NCBI RefSeq assembly: GCF_018623055.1
Contig: NZ_CP076019.1
Span: 1,178,001 to 1,242,000 of the forward strand
DNA length: 64,000 bases
Direction of reading: 5' to 3'
Source: Halorubrum sp. 2020YC2
GTDB taxonomy: Archaea > Halobacteriota > Halobacteria > Halobacteriales > Haloferacaceae
The notes beneath the pieces are model-generated. The model made no database searches. It was given only the letters and a program-made list of their open reading frames with translations, and was not told where the DNA came from. Every line of letters starts with the position of its first letter. Positions within the stretch are counted from its first letter, which is position 1. A program made the position numbers and the translations under genes. This document shows, piece after piece, positions 34,830-43,379 of the stretch.

Positions 34830-36068
34830 ATGAGCCGGAACTACGAGTCGCTTCACGACCCGAACGCGGAGTACACGATGCGAGAGCTCTCCGCCGAGAC
34901 GATGGGGACCACCGGGACGCGCGGCGGCGACCGCGACGTCGAGATCACTGACGTGCAGACGACGATGGTCGACGGGAACTTCCCGTGGACACTCGTCCGG
35001 GTGTACACCGACGCGGGCGTCGTCGGCACCGGCGAGGCGTACTGGGGCGCCGGCGTCCCGGAGCTGATCGAGCGCATGAAGCCGTTCGTGATCGGCGAGA
35101 ACCCGCTCGACATCGACCGCCTCTACGAACACCTCATCCAGAAGATGTCGGGCGAGGGGTCCGTCGAGGGCGTCACCGTCACGGCCATCTCCGGCATCGA
35201 GGTCGCGCTCCACGACCTCGCCGGCAAGATCCTCGACGTGCCCGCCTACCAGCTGCTCGGCGGCAAGTACCGCGACGAGATGCGCGTCTACTGCGACTGC
35301 CACACCGAGGAGGAGGCCGATCCCGAGGCCTGCGCGGACGAGGCCGAACGCGTCGTCGACGAACTCGGCTACGACGCCCTGAAGTTCGACCTTGACGTCC
35401 CTTCGGGCTTCGAGAAGGACCGCGCCAACCGCCACCTCCGTCCCGGCGAGATCCGCCACAAGGCGGAGATAGTCGAGACGGTCACCGAGCGCGTGAAGGA
35501 CAAGGCCGACGTCTCCTTCGACTGTCACTGGACGTTCTCCGGCGGCTCCGCCAAGCGCCTCGCGGACGCCATCGAGGAGTACGACGTGTGGTGGCTCGAA
35601 GACCCCGTCCCGCCGGAGAACCTCGAAGTCCAAGAGGAGGTCACGAAGAACACGGTCACGCCCATCGCGGTCGGTGAGAACCGCTACCGCGTCACCGAGC
35701 TCCGCCGCCTCATCGAGAACCAGGCGGTCGACATCGTCGCGCCCGACCTGCCGAAGGTCGGCGGCATGCGCGAGACCCGCAAGATCGCGGACGTGGCGAA
35801 CCAGTACTACGTCCCGGTCGCGATGCACAACGTCGCCTCCCCGGTCGCGACGATGGCGGCGACCCACGTCGGCGCCGCCATCCCGAACTCGCTCGCGATC
35901 GAGTACCACTCCTACGAGCTGGGCTGGTGGGAGGACCTCGTCGAGGAGGACGTCATCGAGGACGGCTACATCGAGGTCCCGGAGAAGCCGGGCCTCGGCG
36001 TCACGCTCGATCTGGACACCGTCGAGGAGCACATGGTCGAGGGCGAGACGTTGTTCGATCCGGCGTAA
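34830..36068 (+). CDS. gnaD: Enolase-superfamily sugar-acid dehydratase, likely gluconate dehydratase
   Basis: A 412-residue protein of the mandelate racemase/muconate lactonising group. It begins MSRNYESLHDPNAEYTMREL. The capping domain has VQTTMVDGNFPWTLVRVYTD and MKPFVIGENPLDIDRLYEHL; the barrel has DALKFDLDVPSGFEKDRA, DVSFDCHWTFSG (metal-binding Asp), VWWLEDPVPPEN (Glu), PIAVGENRYRVTEL (Glu) and PVAMHNVASPVATMA (catalytic His). It closely resembles, from memory, the haloarchaeal gluconate dehydratase of the semi-phosphorylative Entner-Doudoroff route; related xylonate dehydratases are the alternative. The final codons FDPA-stop are also the first hairpin of the array at 36053-36305. Confidence 0.85.
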   Translation: MSRNYESLHDPNAEYTMRELSAETMGTTGTRGGDRDVEITDVQTTMVDGNFPWTLVRVYTDAGVVGTGEAYWGAGVPELIERMKPFVIGENPLDIDRLYEHLIQKMSGEGSVEGVTVTAISGIEVALHDLAGKILDVPAYQLLGGKYRDEMRVYCDCHTEEEADPEACADEAERVVDELGYDALKFDLDVPSGFEKDRANRHLRPGEIRHKAEIVETVTERVKDKADVSFDCHWTFSGGSAKRLADAIEEYDVWWLEDPVPPENLEVQEEVTKNTVTPIAVGENRYRVTELRRLIENQAVDIVAPDLPKVGGMRETRKIADVANQYYVPVAMHNVASPVATMAATHVGAAIPNSLAIEYHSYELGWWEDLVEEDVIEDGYIEVPEKPGLGVTLDLDTVEEHMVEGETLFDPA

Positions 36069-36305
36069 GCCGGATCAAGCAGGTGAGTCGCAGCGCGAAC
36101 GGAGCGATCGTCTCACCGTGTTCGATCCGGCGTAAGCCGGATCGAGCCCGATAGACGGGCGCAGCGAGTCTATCGGTGTTCGACGAGGCGTAAGCGTAGT
36201 CAAGCGCGGAAATCTCCGATTTCCGCGGTTCGACGAAGCGTAGCTTCGTCGGGCAAGCGAATCTCCGATTCGCGTTGTTGGATTCGACGTAAGCTGGATC
36301 GAGCC
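36053..36305 (+). repeat. Array of alternating hairpins starting in the gnaD stop codon
   Basis: Five related units begin at 36053, 36120, 36178, 36228 and about 36278. The core is GTTCGATCCGGCGTAAGCCG followed by GATC(A/G)AGC: a stem with a GTAA or GTA loop. Between cores is a second, variable hairpin: GGTGAG...CTCACC, CCGATAGAC...GTCTATCGG, GCGGAAATC-TCC-GATTTCCGC and GCGAATC-TCC-GATTCGC. Units 1 and 2 are nearly identical in the core; units 3-5 differ, but their arms change in pairs (CGAAGC-GTA-GCTTCG in unit 4). The TAA of gnaD lies in the first loop. It may act as a terminator/RNA-stability element or be a mobile palindrome that multiplied. Confidence 0.8.
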
Positions 36306-36429
36306 AGCAGCGCGCGTATCTCGCACCGAACCTCTGCCAGAAAACGGTAGCCGAATTGGTCAGTACAGACGTAGCGACGAGCGATTGCGGGAGTAGGTGT
36401 AGTACGTTGTGAGGCCATTTATAAGTAGA

Positions 36430-36795
36430 ATTGCGGTGTTGCCGGCGGTTGTTTATAAGCGGCTGGCGCTGCTGCGGTGAACGTCTTCAAAGCCCCAGTC
36501 GCGACGGCTCGCGCGCCTTGCTGTGCTCCTCGCTCGGTCGCTGTCGCTCCCTCGCTGCGGTGTCGCCGGCGGCTTCGCCGCCGGCTGCCCGTGGCGCGTA
36601 GCGCCACACTGCTTGCTGCGGCGTGCTTCGCCCTCGCGACTGCCCCTTTGAGTCCCACCCCACCCCACCCCGCATCACCCCGCACCGCCCCGCACCTCAC
36701 GCCTCCCCAGCCTCGTCGCTGGCGGCTGGCGCCGCCAGCGACTCCCTCGCGGGCTGACTCGCGGCCGCCGGTGGCGGCCGCTCGCAGGCGCGCCA
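36430..36795 (-). repeat. Dispersed structured intergenic element, copy B
   Basis: Same block order as copy A on the minus strand: GGTGGCGCG-like start (about 36795), a P1-region hairpin GCGGCCGCC-ACC-GGCGGCCGC, GACGAGGCTGGGGAGGCGTG, a G-run linker, CTCAAAGGGGCAGTCGCGAG, and CGCGACTGGGGCTTTGAAG (about 36485-36503). The inner pair CAGTCGC/GCGACTG is fully Watson-Crick where copies A and E have a G-T wobble. P1 is weaker than in the other copies. Only one tail unit is present. A two-hairpin cassette is inserted in the inner GCAGCGAGG block. The TATA-like box is at 36807-36816. Confidence 0.78.
36562..36611 (+). repeat. Two-hairpin cassette inside copy B
   Basis: GTC, then GCCGGCGGC-TTC-GCCGCCGGC (36565-36585), TGCCC, then GTGGCGC-GTA-GCGCCAC (36591-36607). 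Hairpin 1 is identical to that in copy A; hairpin 2 has a different but still perfectly paired stem. Relative to the host element it is inverted and sits at a different place from copy A. Confidence 0.72.
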
Positions 36796-36955
36796 CCGCA
36801 CTCTGCTTTTATAAACGCTCGGCACCGTCACTCACGGCTATTTAAACACCGGCTCATCGCCATCGATCTGCGATACTCACTCCCGCACTCGATCAGGAAG
36901 CAGGCACGTTCTAACGGTTGGTCCAGGATTCAAACAGAGAACATAAACGATCGCG

Positions 36956-37741
36956 TCAGGCGTTCTTCGCCACTCGGTCGATCCGGACCGCCTCCAGCCC
37001 CCGCCGGTCGAGTTCGGCCTCGATCTCTCGCACCCGGGGCGCGATCGCGTCCGGCTCGTGGCTGTCGGTCCCGACGGTCACATCGACGCCGGCGTCGACG
37101 AGGCGGTCGAGGAACGCGGGCGCCGGGTGGAACTCCCCGTAGTCGTCGAGCAGGCGTCCGGCGTTGATCCCCGGGACGGTCCGCGAGTCGCGGAGGGCGT
37201 CGGCGACCGCGGCGTAGTGGTCCTCGGTCGCGAACCCGCGGAGGTGCGGGTTGCGCTCGATCAGGTCGGGATGCGCGGCGATCGCGAACAGCTCCGACTC
37301 AACGAGGGCGACCAGCTTCTCGAAGTACCGGTCGACAAGCGCTCGGCGCTCGGACTCCGGCTTGTCGGCGAAATGGGGGCGCGTGTGGACGTTCGCCCCG
37401 TCGAGTTCGTGGACGCTCCCGACGGCGTAGTCGAAGCCCGCCTCGTCGAGGAACGCCGCGATCGCGTCCTCGTGAGCGGGGTCGTAGTCCATCTCGACGG
37501 CGTCGAACACGTCGACGGCGGCGTCCTCGCGGACCGCCTCGATCGCCTCGCGACGCCGCTCGTGGGTCAGGTCCAGATTGAATCCGAACGCGCGCTTGCG
37601 GCGCCGCGCGTTCGACTCCGGCGAGACGTTACAGTGGTCCGCGAACCCGACCCCGTCGAGTCCGGCGTCGGCCGCCGCGTCGACCATCCAGCGCAGGAAC
37701 GCCCCGTCCGAGTAGTTCGTGTGGGCGTGGTAGTCGTACAC
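36956..37741 (-). CDS. PHP-domain phosphoesterase (histidinol-phosphatase type)
   Basis: A 261-residue PHP-domain protein. The N-terminal metal motif is YDYHAHTNYSDG, then DGVGFADHCNVSPES, VEMDYDPAHEDAI, DYAVGSVHELDG, AIAAHPDLIERNP and VTVGTDSHEPDAI: the canonical His/Asp/Glu ligands in order. PHP enzymes hydrolyse phosphoesters; histidinol phosphatase is one possibility. Start GTG 37741, immediately before YDYHAHT, is the only sensible start. It lies 68 bp downstream of an MFS transporter gene on the same strand. Confidence 0.86.
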   Translation of the reverse strand: MYDYHAHTNYSDGAFLRWMVDAAADAGLDGVGFADHCNVSPESNARRRKRAFGFNLDLTHERRREAIEAVREDAAVDVFDAVEMDYDPAHEDAIAAFLDEAGFDYAVGSVHELDGANVHTRPHFADKPESERRALVDRYFEKLVALVESELFAIAAHPDLIERNPHLRGFATEDHYAAVADALRDSRTVPGINAGRLLDDYGEFHPAPAFLDRLVDAGVDVTVGTDSHEPDAIAPRVREIEAELDRRGLEAVRIDRVAKNA

Positions 37742-37809
37742 GTCTCCGCTTCGCTCCCGGGCGACTCGAAGCTTCGGGTCACACGGGAGTCGTTCGCACG
37801 CGCCGTCCG

Positions 37810-39027
37810 TCAGCGACCCGCGCCGAGGAGCGCGTTCGCCGCGGTGACGAGGAAGGCGACCCCCGCCAGCCCGGCGATGACGAGGAACGACGCGCCCCAG
37901 CCGAACAGGTCCGCGACGAGTCCGACGCCGACGGACCCGGCCGATCCGATGACCGTGTAGACGGTCCGAATCAGCCCGAAGCCGGCGCCGCGCTCCGCGT
38001 CGCCGAGCGCGTCCATGAACCGCGGGTCGATGGCCGAGAAGAAGCTGGAGCCGAGCGCGGCGAGGAACACGGCGACGCCGAGCGCGGCGGTCTCCGGGAG
38101 CGCCGGCAGCCCGACCGCGACCGGAGCGCGGACGAGGTCGGGGAGCGCGACCAGCCCGGCGAGCCCGAGCGCGCCGCCGAGGAGGGCGGCGGCGATGCTC
38201 GCGTCGCGGCCCAGCCGGTCGGAGAGTCGGCCGAGTCCGACCTGTGCGACCGCGCGGACGACGAAGAACGCGGAGAAGACGCCGCCGGCGAACGCGGGGG
38301 AGTACCCGCGGAACTCGACGAGGAACGTCGGCAGGAAGGAGATGACGCCCTGCGCGACGTACGTGCCGAGCGTCGCGACCGCGAGCGGGACGAGGATCTG
38401 CCGCCGCCCGATCAGTTCGAGCAGCGGCCCGAGCCGGAGCCGCTCGGACATGGGCTGGTCCGGGCGCCGCGGCTCGGTGGGGCGGACCCGCCGCGCGAAC
38501 AGGACGAAGATGGGGACGCCGACGAGCGCCGCCAGCGCGACGCCCGGCCGCCAGCCGTAGCGGACGCCGACCCACGTCGCCACGACCGGGGCGACCAGCC
38601 CCGCCAGCGGGCCGCCCAGCGAGTGGATCCCGACCGCGGTGCCGAGGTCGTCGAACGTCCGCGAGAGCAGCGTGGTCGCCACCGCGTAGTGGAGCCCCGC
38701 CGCCAGCCCGAGGAGGACCGCCGCCAGCACGAAGGCCGGGAAGACCGGGACGAGGGCGAGCAGGAGGCTCATCGCCGTCGTCCCGCCGACCGCGACGAGG
38801 ATGACCCGGCGCTCCCCGTGCCGGTCCGCGAGGATTCCGCTCGGGAACTGCGAGAGCCCGTAGGCGAACCACATCCCCGAGAGCGCGACGCCGACCGCGG
38901 TGTTCGAGACCCCGAAGTCGTCGATGACGAGCGGGACGACCGGACTGATGGCCAGCCGGGCGAAGTACGTCACGAAGAAGGCGAGCATACACAGCGTCAA
39001 CACCGTGTGGCGGTAGCGCCAGTTCAC
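37810..39027 (-). CDS. MFS transporter
   Basis: A 405-residue major facilitator with twelve predicted membrane helices. It begins MNWRYRHTVLTLCMLAFFVT; the loop 2-3 signature is GILADRHGERRVILV (G-x3-D-R-x-G-R-R type), mirrored by GRLSDRLGRDASIAA in the second half. Substrate unknown. The downstream PHP gene may be cotranscribed. The N-terminal start has ATG with ARLAISPVVPLVIDDFGVSN following, typical of the nitrate/organic-anion type of MFS, but this is weak evidence. Confidence 0.88.
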   Translation of the reverse strand: MNWRYRHTVLTLCMLAFFVTYFARLAISPVVPLVIDDFGVSNTAVGVALSGMWFAYGLSQFPSGILADRHGERRVILVAVGGTTAMSLLLALVPVFPAFVLAAVLLGLAAGLHYAVATTLLSRTFDDLGTAVGIHSLGGPLAGLVAPVVATWVGVRYGWRPGVALAALVGVPIFVLFARRVRPTEPRRPDQPMSERLRLGPLLELIGRRQILVPLAVATLGTYVAQGVISFLPTFLVEFRGYSPAFAGGVFSAFFVVRAVAQVGLGRLSDRLGRDASIAAALLGGALGLAGLVALPDLVRAPVAVGLPALPETAALGVAVFLAALGSSFFSAIDPRFMDALGDAERGAGFGLIRTVYTVIGSAGSVGVGLVADLFGWGASFLVIAGLAGVAFLVTAANALLGAGR

Positions 39028-39178
39028 GCCGACCGCCGCCTCCGCGCCGCCGAATACGTTCGACTCGCCGGCGCCGGTGTTCGAGAGTCCGCGTCGTCGA
39101 CTGCGCGGTTCACGGCTCGTCTCCGCCGTCGCACGCGACCCGTATAAACCGTCCTCTCACGGCGAGGGGTCGGGGGAC

Positions 39179-39787
39179 CTACTCCCGGTCCGCGGCCCGC
39201 CCCCCATCCCCGGTCCGCTCCCGGTTCGCGAGCCGCTCCGCGATGGCCGCGCCGGCGGTCCGCGGGTCGGCCTCGCGGACCCGCACCGCGTCGTCGACCG
39301 CGACGCGGCCGGGTTCGATCACGTCACAGCAGAGCCCGCCGCGCTCCCGGAGCGCCGACGCCAGCCCGTCCTCGCCCGCGAGGTCCTCGACGTGCGCGCA
39401 GGGAGGGCGACGGCGGGTCGGCCGCAGGACCGCGCCGCCGACCGCGACGGTCGCGTCGAGGAGGGGGTCCATCCCGGCGCCGAACCCGTCGACGACGACG
39501 TTCCGTCGGTGGCGGCCGTCGGTCACGTCGATTCCGGTCTCCTCGCGGACGACGTCGAGCGCCTCCGCGGCGACGAGGGTGACCGCGCAGCCGTCGAGTT
39601 GGAAGTGGCCGTCACCGCGGCGGTAGCGGTCGCCCTCGACGCCGTCGGGGCGGATCTCGACCGCGTCCCGGAGGACGGGCGGGGCGCCGCCCTCCGGGGC
39701 CGTAACGAGCGAGTCGACCGCGCCGACCCCGGAGTCCGACCCCTCGGGGGACCGGGCTGCGCCGTCGTCGTCACCGTCGGCCGTCAT
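39179..39787 (-). CDS. MOSC domain protein
   Basis: A 202-residue protein with MOSC-type features: RPDGVEGDRYRRGDGHFQLD (G-x-x-G-D-R/H), VTLVAAEALDVVREETG, RRNVVVDGFGAGMDPLLDAT (RRN-V motif), RRRPPCAHVEDLAGEDG with the conserved Cys, and RGGLCCDVIEPGRVAVDDAV. MOSC proteins carry sulphur or molybdenum-cofactor chemistry. The start ATG (39787) overlaps the TGA of the upstream membrane protein gene by 4 bp (ATGA), so both are probably one operon. Confidence 0.87.
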   Translation of the reverse strand: MTADGDDDGAARSPEGSDSGVGAVDSLVTAPEGGAPPVLRDAVEIRPDGVEGDRYRRGDGHFQLDGCAVTLVAAEALDVVREETGIDVTDGRHRRNVVVDGFGAGMDPLLDATVAVGGAVLRPTRRRPPCAHVEDLAGEDGLASALRERGGLCCDVIEPGRVAVDDAVRVREADPRTAGAAIAERLANRERTGDGGRAADRE

Positions 39788-40188
39788 CACGGCCCTCCGA
39801 GGAGGTCAGAGTCGTCCGGCTTCAGCCACTCGCGGTGCGCGTAGTAGAGGACGGCGACCGGCGGGGCGGGGAGCGCGACGAGCGCGTAGAGCCACTTGAA
39901 GGCGCCGAGGTCGACGACGCGCCGCTCCGCGAGCGAGAGCGCGTCGAGCAGCAGCGTCGCGGTCGCCAGCGGGGCGAGCAGGTAGCCGTGCGCGAAGCCG
40001 ACGGTCGCGCCCAGCGGCGTCTCGGGGAGCAGGAAGGCGCGGTCGACCGCGTACAGCAGCGTCCAGACGGCGACGGTCGCCGCGAGCGCGGCGAGCCACG
40101 GGCCGTCGAAGCGGCGGTTCGAGGCGCCCGGGGGTTCGACCCGTCCTGCGTCGGGCGATTCCGTCGGTGGTTCGTCGCGCGAGTTCAC
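39787..40188 (-). CDS. Small membrane protein
   Basis: A 133-residue protein with three or four predicted membrane helices (WLAALAATVAVWTLLYAV, FAHGYLLAPLATATLLLDAL, WLYALVALPAPPVAVLYYA) after a proline-rich disordered N-terminus. Unknown function. It overlaps the MOSC gene by 4 bp and probably shares its transcript. Confidence 0.75.
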   Translation of the reverse strand: MNSRDEPPTESPDAGRVEPPGASNRRFDGPWLAALAATVAVWTLLYAVDRAFLLPETPLGATVGFAHGYLLAPLATATLLLDALSLAERRVVDLGAFKWLYALVALPAPPVAVLYYAHREWLKPDDSDLLGGP

Positions 40189-40259
40189 GGGCGAACTGAG
40201 CGCCGAACGCTAATCAACTCCCGGGTCACCCGACGGGCGCCTCACCCGTCGGGGGTCGG

Positions 40260-41177
40260 TCACCCGTCGAAGGTGCCCGCCGTCAGGTAGCGCTCGCCGC
40301 TGTCCCAGAAGACGGTGACGACGAGGGGTTCCTCGCCCGCGAACTCCCCGCTCTCTCGGAGTTCGGCCGCCACGTCCTTCGCGGCGAGGTTCGAGGCTCC
40401 GGACGACTGCCCGACCAAGATTCCCTCCTCGCGGGCGAGCCGGCGGCATTCGGTCTCGGCGGCCGCGAGTTCGACGGTGTGGACCTCGTCGATCAGGTCG
40501 ACGTCGAGGTTCGGCGCGACGAACCCCGGTCCCATGCCTTGGAAGCCGTCGTTTCCCGTCGGACCGCCGGAGAGGACGGCGTTGTCGGCCGGCTCGACCG
40601 CGTCGATCCGGACCTCCGGGAACGCCTCGCGCAGGCGGCGGCCGATCCCGGAGAGCGTTCCCCCCGTGCCGACCCCGGCGACCAGGGCGTCGACGGTCCG
40701 GTCGCCCACCTGATCGAGAATCTCCGGGCCGGTCGTCTCGTAGTGGGCGCGGGGGTTCGCGGCGTTCTCGAACTGGCGGAGCTGAACGGTGTTCGGGTCC
40801 GCTTCGAGTTCGTCCGCCCGGTCCTTCGCGTCGGAGATGTCGCCGTCGACGAGTTCGACGGTGGCGCCGTACGCCTTCATCAGCCGGCGGCGCTCGATCG
40901 ACTTCCCCTCGGGGATGACGAGGGTCACGTCGTAGCCGCGCGTCGCGCCGACCATCGCCAGCCCGATGCCGGTGTTGCCCGAGGTCGGTTCGACGATGCG
41001 GTCGCCGGGTTCGATTTCCCCCGCCTCCTCGGCGGCCTCGACCATGTACAGCGCGGGGCGGTCCTTGGCCGAGCCGCCCGGGTTGCGGGACTCGACTTTC
41101 GCCGCCACCGTGGTTCCCGCGGGCGCGTCGACCCGCACCAGCGGCGTGCCGAGCGTCGACAGGATGTCGTCGTCCAT
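40260..41177 (-). CDS. Cysteine synthase (O-acetylserine/phosphoserine sulfhydrylase type)
   Basis: A 305-residue PLP enzyme of the cysteine synthase family. The PLP Lys is in VESRNPGGSAKDRPALYM; the phosphate and substrate loops are DRIVEPTSGNTGIGLAMVGA, VTLVIPEGKSIERRRLMKAY, FENAANPRAHYETTGPEILD, ALVAGVGTGGTLSGIGRRLR and the C-terminal GILVGQSSGASNLAAKDVAA. It makes cysteine from an activated serine and sulphide. Start ATG 41177 (MDDDILSTLGTPLVRVD); an earlier frame extension overlaps the upstream region only. Upstream on the other strand is repeat copy C. Confidence 0.9.
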   Translation of the reverse strand: MDDDILSTLGTPLVRVDAPAGTTVAAKVESRNPGGSAKDRPALYMVEAAEEAGEIEPGDRIVEPTSGNTGIGLAMVGATRGYDVTLVIPEGKSIERRRLMKAYGATVELVDGDISDAKDRADELEADPNTVQLRQFENAANPRAHYETTGPEILDQVGDRTVDALVAGVGTGGTLSGIGRRLREAFPEVRIDAVEPADNAVLSGGPTGNDGFQGMGPGFVAPNLDVDLIDEVHTVELAAAETECRRLAREEGILVGQSSGASNLAAKDVAAELRESGEFAGEEPLVVTVFWDSGERYLTAGTFDG

Positions 41178-41319
41178 TAGCCGACATGAGGCGGTCGCGA
41201 CGCAAAGGCCCCGCGGACTCCGGCAATCGATGTCGGAGCGACGGTCGAATCGGCTTATAAACGGCCGCAGCGCAGCCGGGTTCATTTATAAATAACGCCC
41301 GATCCCCGAGAGTGATGCG

Positions 41320-41765
41320 GCGGCGCGTGCCGGCGAACGCCCGAAGGGCGTGAGCCGCACGCGCGAGGGAGCGGTGAGCGAGGGGCGACCGAAGGGAGCC
41401 CGGAGCGAACCGCGAGGCTGGGGAGGTGTGAGGCTGCGGTGCTGTGTGGTGCGGGGTGGGACTCGAAGGGGCGGGCGCGAGGCGGGCGCAGGCGAAGGTA
41501 GGACCGCAGCGAGTGAGCGGAGCGAACGAGCGAGGACCGCCCCGAGCGTGCGCCCGCCTCGCGCCCGGGGCTTCGGGGGGGTTGGCGACAGCGGTGTCGA
41601 TCGCGTATTACCGAGCGCCCGGGGCTTCGGGGGAGTTGGCGACAGCGGTGTCGATCGCGTATTACCGAGCGCCCGGGGCTTCGGGGGGTTGGCGACAGCG
41701 GTGTCGATCGCGTATTGCCGAGCGCCCGGGGCTTCGGCGGAGTTCGTGACAGGTTATGCGTTAAA
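41320..41765 (+). repeat. Dispersed structured intergenic element, copy C (longest tail)
   Basis: Blocks: GGCGCGTGCC (41322-41331), hairpin ACGCCC-GAA-GGGCGT, GCACGCGCGAGGGAGC, GAGGCTGGGGAGGTGTGAGG, CTCGAAGGGGCGGGCGCGAG, the GCAGCGAGTGAGCGGAGCGA block, and GCGCCCGGGGCTTCGG. Here CAAAG/CTTTG of the other copies is replaced by CGAAG/CTTCG, and a perfect 19-bp inner stem starts CGGGCGCGAGG. The tail unit occurs four times at 41561, 41615, 41669 and 41722 (period 53-54). The TATA-like box is at 41284-41293. Confidence 0.8.
41561..41755 (+). repeat. 54-bp tandem tail repeats of copy C
   Basis: Four units start at 41561, 41615, 41669 and 41722 (spacing 54, 54, 53), the last truncated. Each begins GCGCCCGGGGCTTCGG and continues GTTGGCGACAGCGGTGTCGA, then TCGCGTATTACCGA. 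Every unit carries the 3' arm complementary to the single 5' arm CTCGAAGGGGCGGGCGC. Adjacent units are almost identical. Confidence 0.85.
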
Positions 41766-41878
41766 AACAGTCGGACCGACGCAATTCCGGACTACGGGAA
41801 CAGTTCCACCGTAGACGACCCGAACTTCGTATTGCCACCGACGCGCCGTTTAGGTGCCTCCGCGACCTACGAGTCCCT

Positions 41879-42265
41879 ATGACACTCGAAACGCTCGCGC
41901 CCGCCGCCGACCTCGACGCTGACGCGTTCGACGATTCGGTTCTGGACGCGCTCGCGGCAGACGACTACGTGTTCAAGGTGTGGGGCGGCGACTGGTGCGG
42001 CGACTGCCAGCGCCAGCTGCCCGAGTTCGGCGCCGCGCTCGCGGCCGCCGGCGTCCCGGACGACCGGGTCGAGGCGTTCCCGGTCACGAAGGGTCCGGAC
42101 GGGAAGGAAGGCGAACTGGTCGAAGAGTACGACATTGAACTGATCCCCACCGTCGTCGTGGAGTCGCCCGAGGGCGAGGAGCTCGCGCGGTTCGTCGAGG
42201 AGGAGGCCGTCTCCATCGCGGCGTACCTGACCGACCGGCTCGCTGACGTCGAAGCGACGGCCTGA
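41879..42265 (+). CDS. Thioredoxin-fold protein
   Basis: A 128-residue protein with VFKVWGGDWCGDCQRQLPEF, a CxxC-type active site (WCGDC), and the conserved cis-Pro segment DIELIPTVVVESPEGEELAR. It is probably a thiol reductase for cytoplasmic proteins. The family with WCGDC-like motifs is common in haloarchaea. ATG 41879 gives MTLETLAPAADLDADAFDD. Length is normal for a single thioredoxin domain. Confidence 0.87.
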   Translation: MTLETLAPAADLDADAFDDSVLDALAADDYVFKVWGGDWCGDCQRQLPEFGAALAAAGVPDDRVEAFPVTKGPDGKEGELVEEYDIELIPTVVVESPEGEELARFVEEEAVSIAAYLTDRLADVEATA

Positions 42266-42292
42266 CTCGGTTTTCCGGGCCGCGACGCGGAC

Positions 42293-42508
42293 TCAGCCGT
42301 CCTCCGCGTTCACGTCGCCCGCGTAGTAGAGGATAGCCATCACGGCGCCCATCGTGACCGCGTAGACCGTCGTCGACGTGTCGAGGAGAACGCCGACCGA
42401 GAGGACAGAGACCGTCACGATCACGCCGGTAAACAGGGCGTAGCGCAGCCGGGAGAGCCCGCGCGCCCAGTCGTCGACCCGGCGGTACAACTGTCGGGGA
42501 CCAGCCAT
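42293..42508 (-). CDS. Small membrane protein
   Basis: A 71-residue protein starting [20 protein letters not shown] with two hydrophobic segments ([19 protein letters not shown] and [17 protein letters not shown]). Ends AEDG. Convergent with the thioredoxin-fold gene. Unknown function. Confidence 0.65.
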   Translation of the reverse strand: MAGPRQLYRRVDDWARGLSRLRYALFTGVIVTVSVLSVGVLLDTSTTVYAVTMGAVMAILYYAGDVNAEDG

Positions 42509-42602
42509 ACCGGCATCCTGTCGCACGCGAAGCAAGTACCTTCGGGTGGGCGCGGGCGTATCGAGGCCGAGCGCTCAAGTCGGTTCGGCGTCCACGCCGC
42601 GT

Positions 42603-43346
42603 ATGGCACGCGTCACGGTCTGGAACGAGCACCGACACGAGCGCGAGAGCGACGCCGTCGCGGAGGTCTACCCCGACGGGATCCACGCCGTCGTCGCGGA
42701 CGCACTCCGCGAGGGCGGCCACGAGGTCCGCACCGCGACCCTCGACGAGGGACCGGAGCACGGGCTGACCGAGGCGGTCTTAGAGGACACCGACGTGCTC
42801 ACTTGGTGGGGCCACGCCGCTCACGACGAGGTGCGCGACGCGGTCGTCGACCGCGTCCACGAGTGCGTCCTCGACGGGACGGGGCTGATCGTCCTCCACT
42901 CCGCGCACTACTCGAAGATTTTTAAGCGATTGATGGGGACCAGTTGCTCGCTGAAGTGGCGCGAGGCCGCCGAGCGCGAGCGGCTGTGGACGATCGAGCC
43001 GAGCCACCCGATTGCGGACGGAATCGGCGAGTCCGTCGAACTCGACGAGACCGAGATGTACGGCGAGCGCTTCGACGTGCCGGCGCCCGACACCCTCGTC
43101 TTCACCTCGTGGTTTGAGGGCGGCGAGACGTTCCGCTCCGGCTGCTGTTACCGCCGCGGGAGCGGGAAGGTGTTCTACTTCCGCCCGGGCCACGAGACGT
43201 ATCCGATCTACTACGACGAGGACGTTCGGCAGGTCCTCCGGAACGCGGTCGACTGGGCGGAGCCGAGCGACGGCCCGGCGCCCGAGTTCGGCAACTCCGA
43301 CCCGATCGAGGACATCGACACGAGCGATGACCGGACGGTTCACTGA
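42603..43346 (+). CDS. ThuA-domain protein (trehalose-utilisation type)
   Basis: A 247-residue ThuA-like protein, a glutamine-amidotransferase-like fold. It begins [20 protein letters not shown], has [40 protein letters not shown] (the usual Cys position is His/Ser in this family) and [20 protein letters not shown]. In bacteria ThuA is linked to trehalose catabolism; the chemistry here is not known. TATA-like sequence is not obvious. Repeat copy D follows on the opposite strand. Confidence 0.87.
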   Translation: MARVTVWNEHRHERESDAVAEVYPDGIHAVVADALREGGHEVRTATLDEGPEHGLTEAVLEDTDVLTWWGHAAHDEVRDAVVDRVHECVLDGTGLIVLHSAHYSKIFKRLMGTSCSLKWREAAERERLWTIEPSHPIADGIGESVELDETEMYGERFDVPAPDTLVFTSWFEGGETFRSGCCYRRGSGKVFYFRPGHETYPIYYDEDVRQVLRNAVDWAEPSDGPAPEFGNSDPIEDIDTSDDRTVH

Positions 43347-43379
43347 TCGGAGTCGGGGGTGTAGGGGTAGTTGGCGTCG

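Noticed and set aside
36956-38992. A 678-residue minus-strand frame
   Set aside because: Only the last 261 residues form the PHP protein; the upstream part is a shadow of the MFS gene in another frame.
41561-41755. Regularly spaced repeats resembling a CRISPR array
   Set aside because: The repeat period is one nearly identical 54-bp unit with no unique spacers and no cas genes; it is the tail of repeat copy C.
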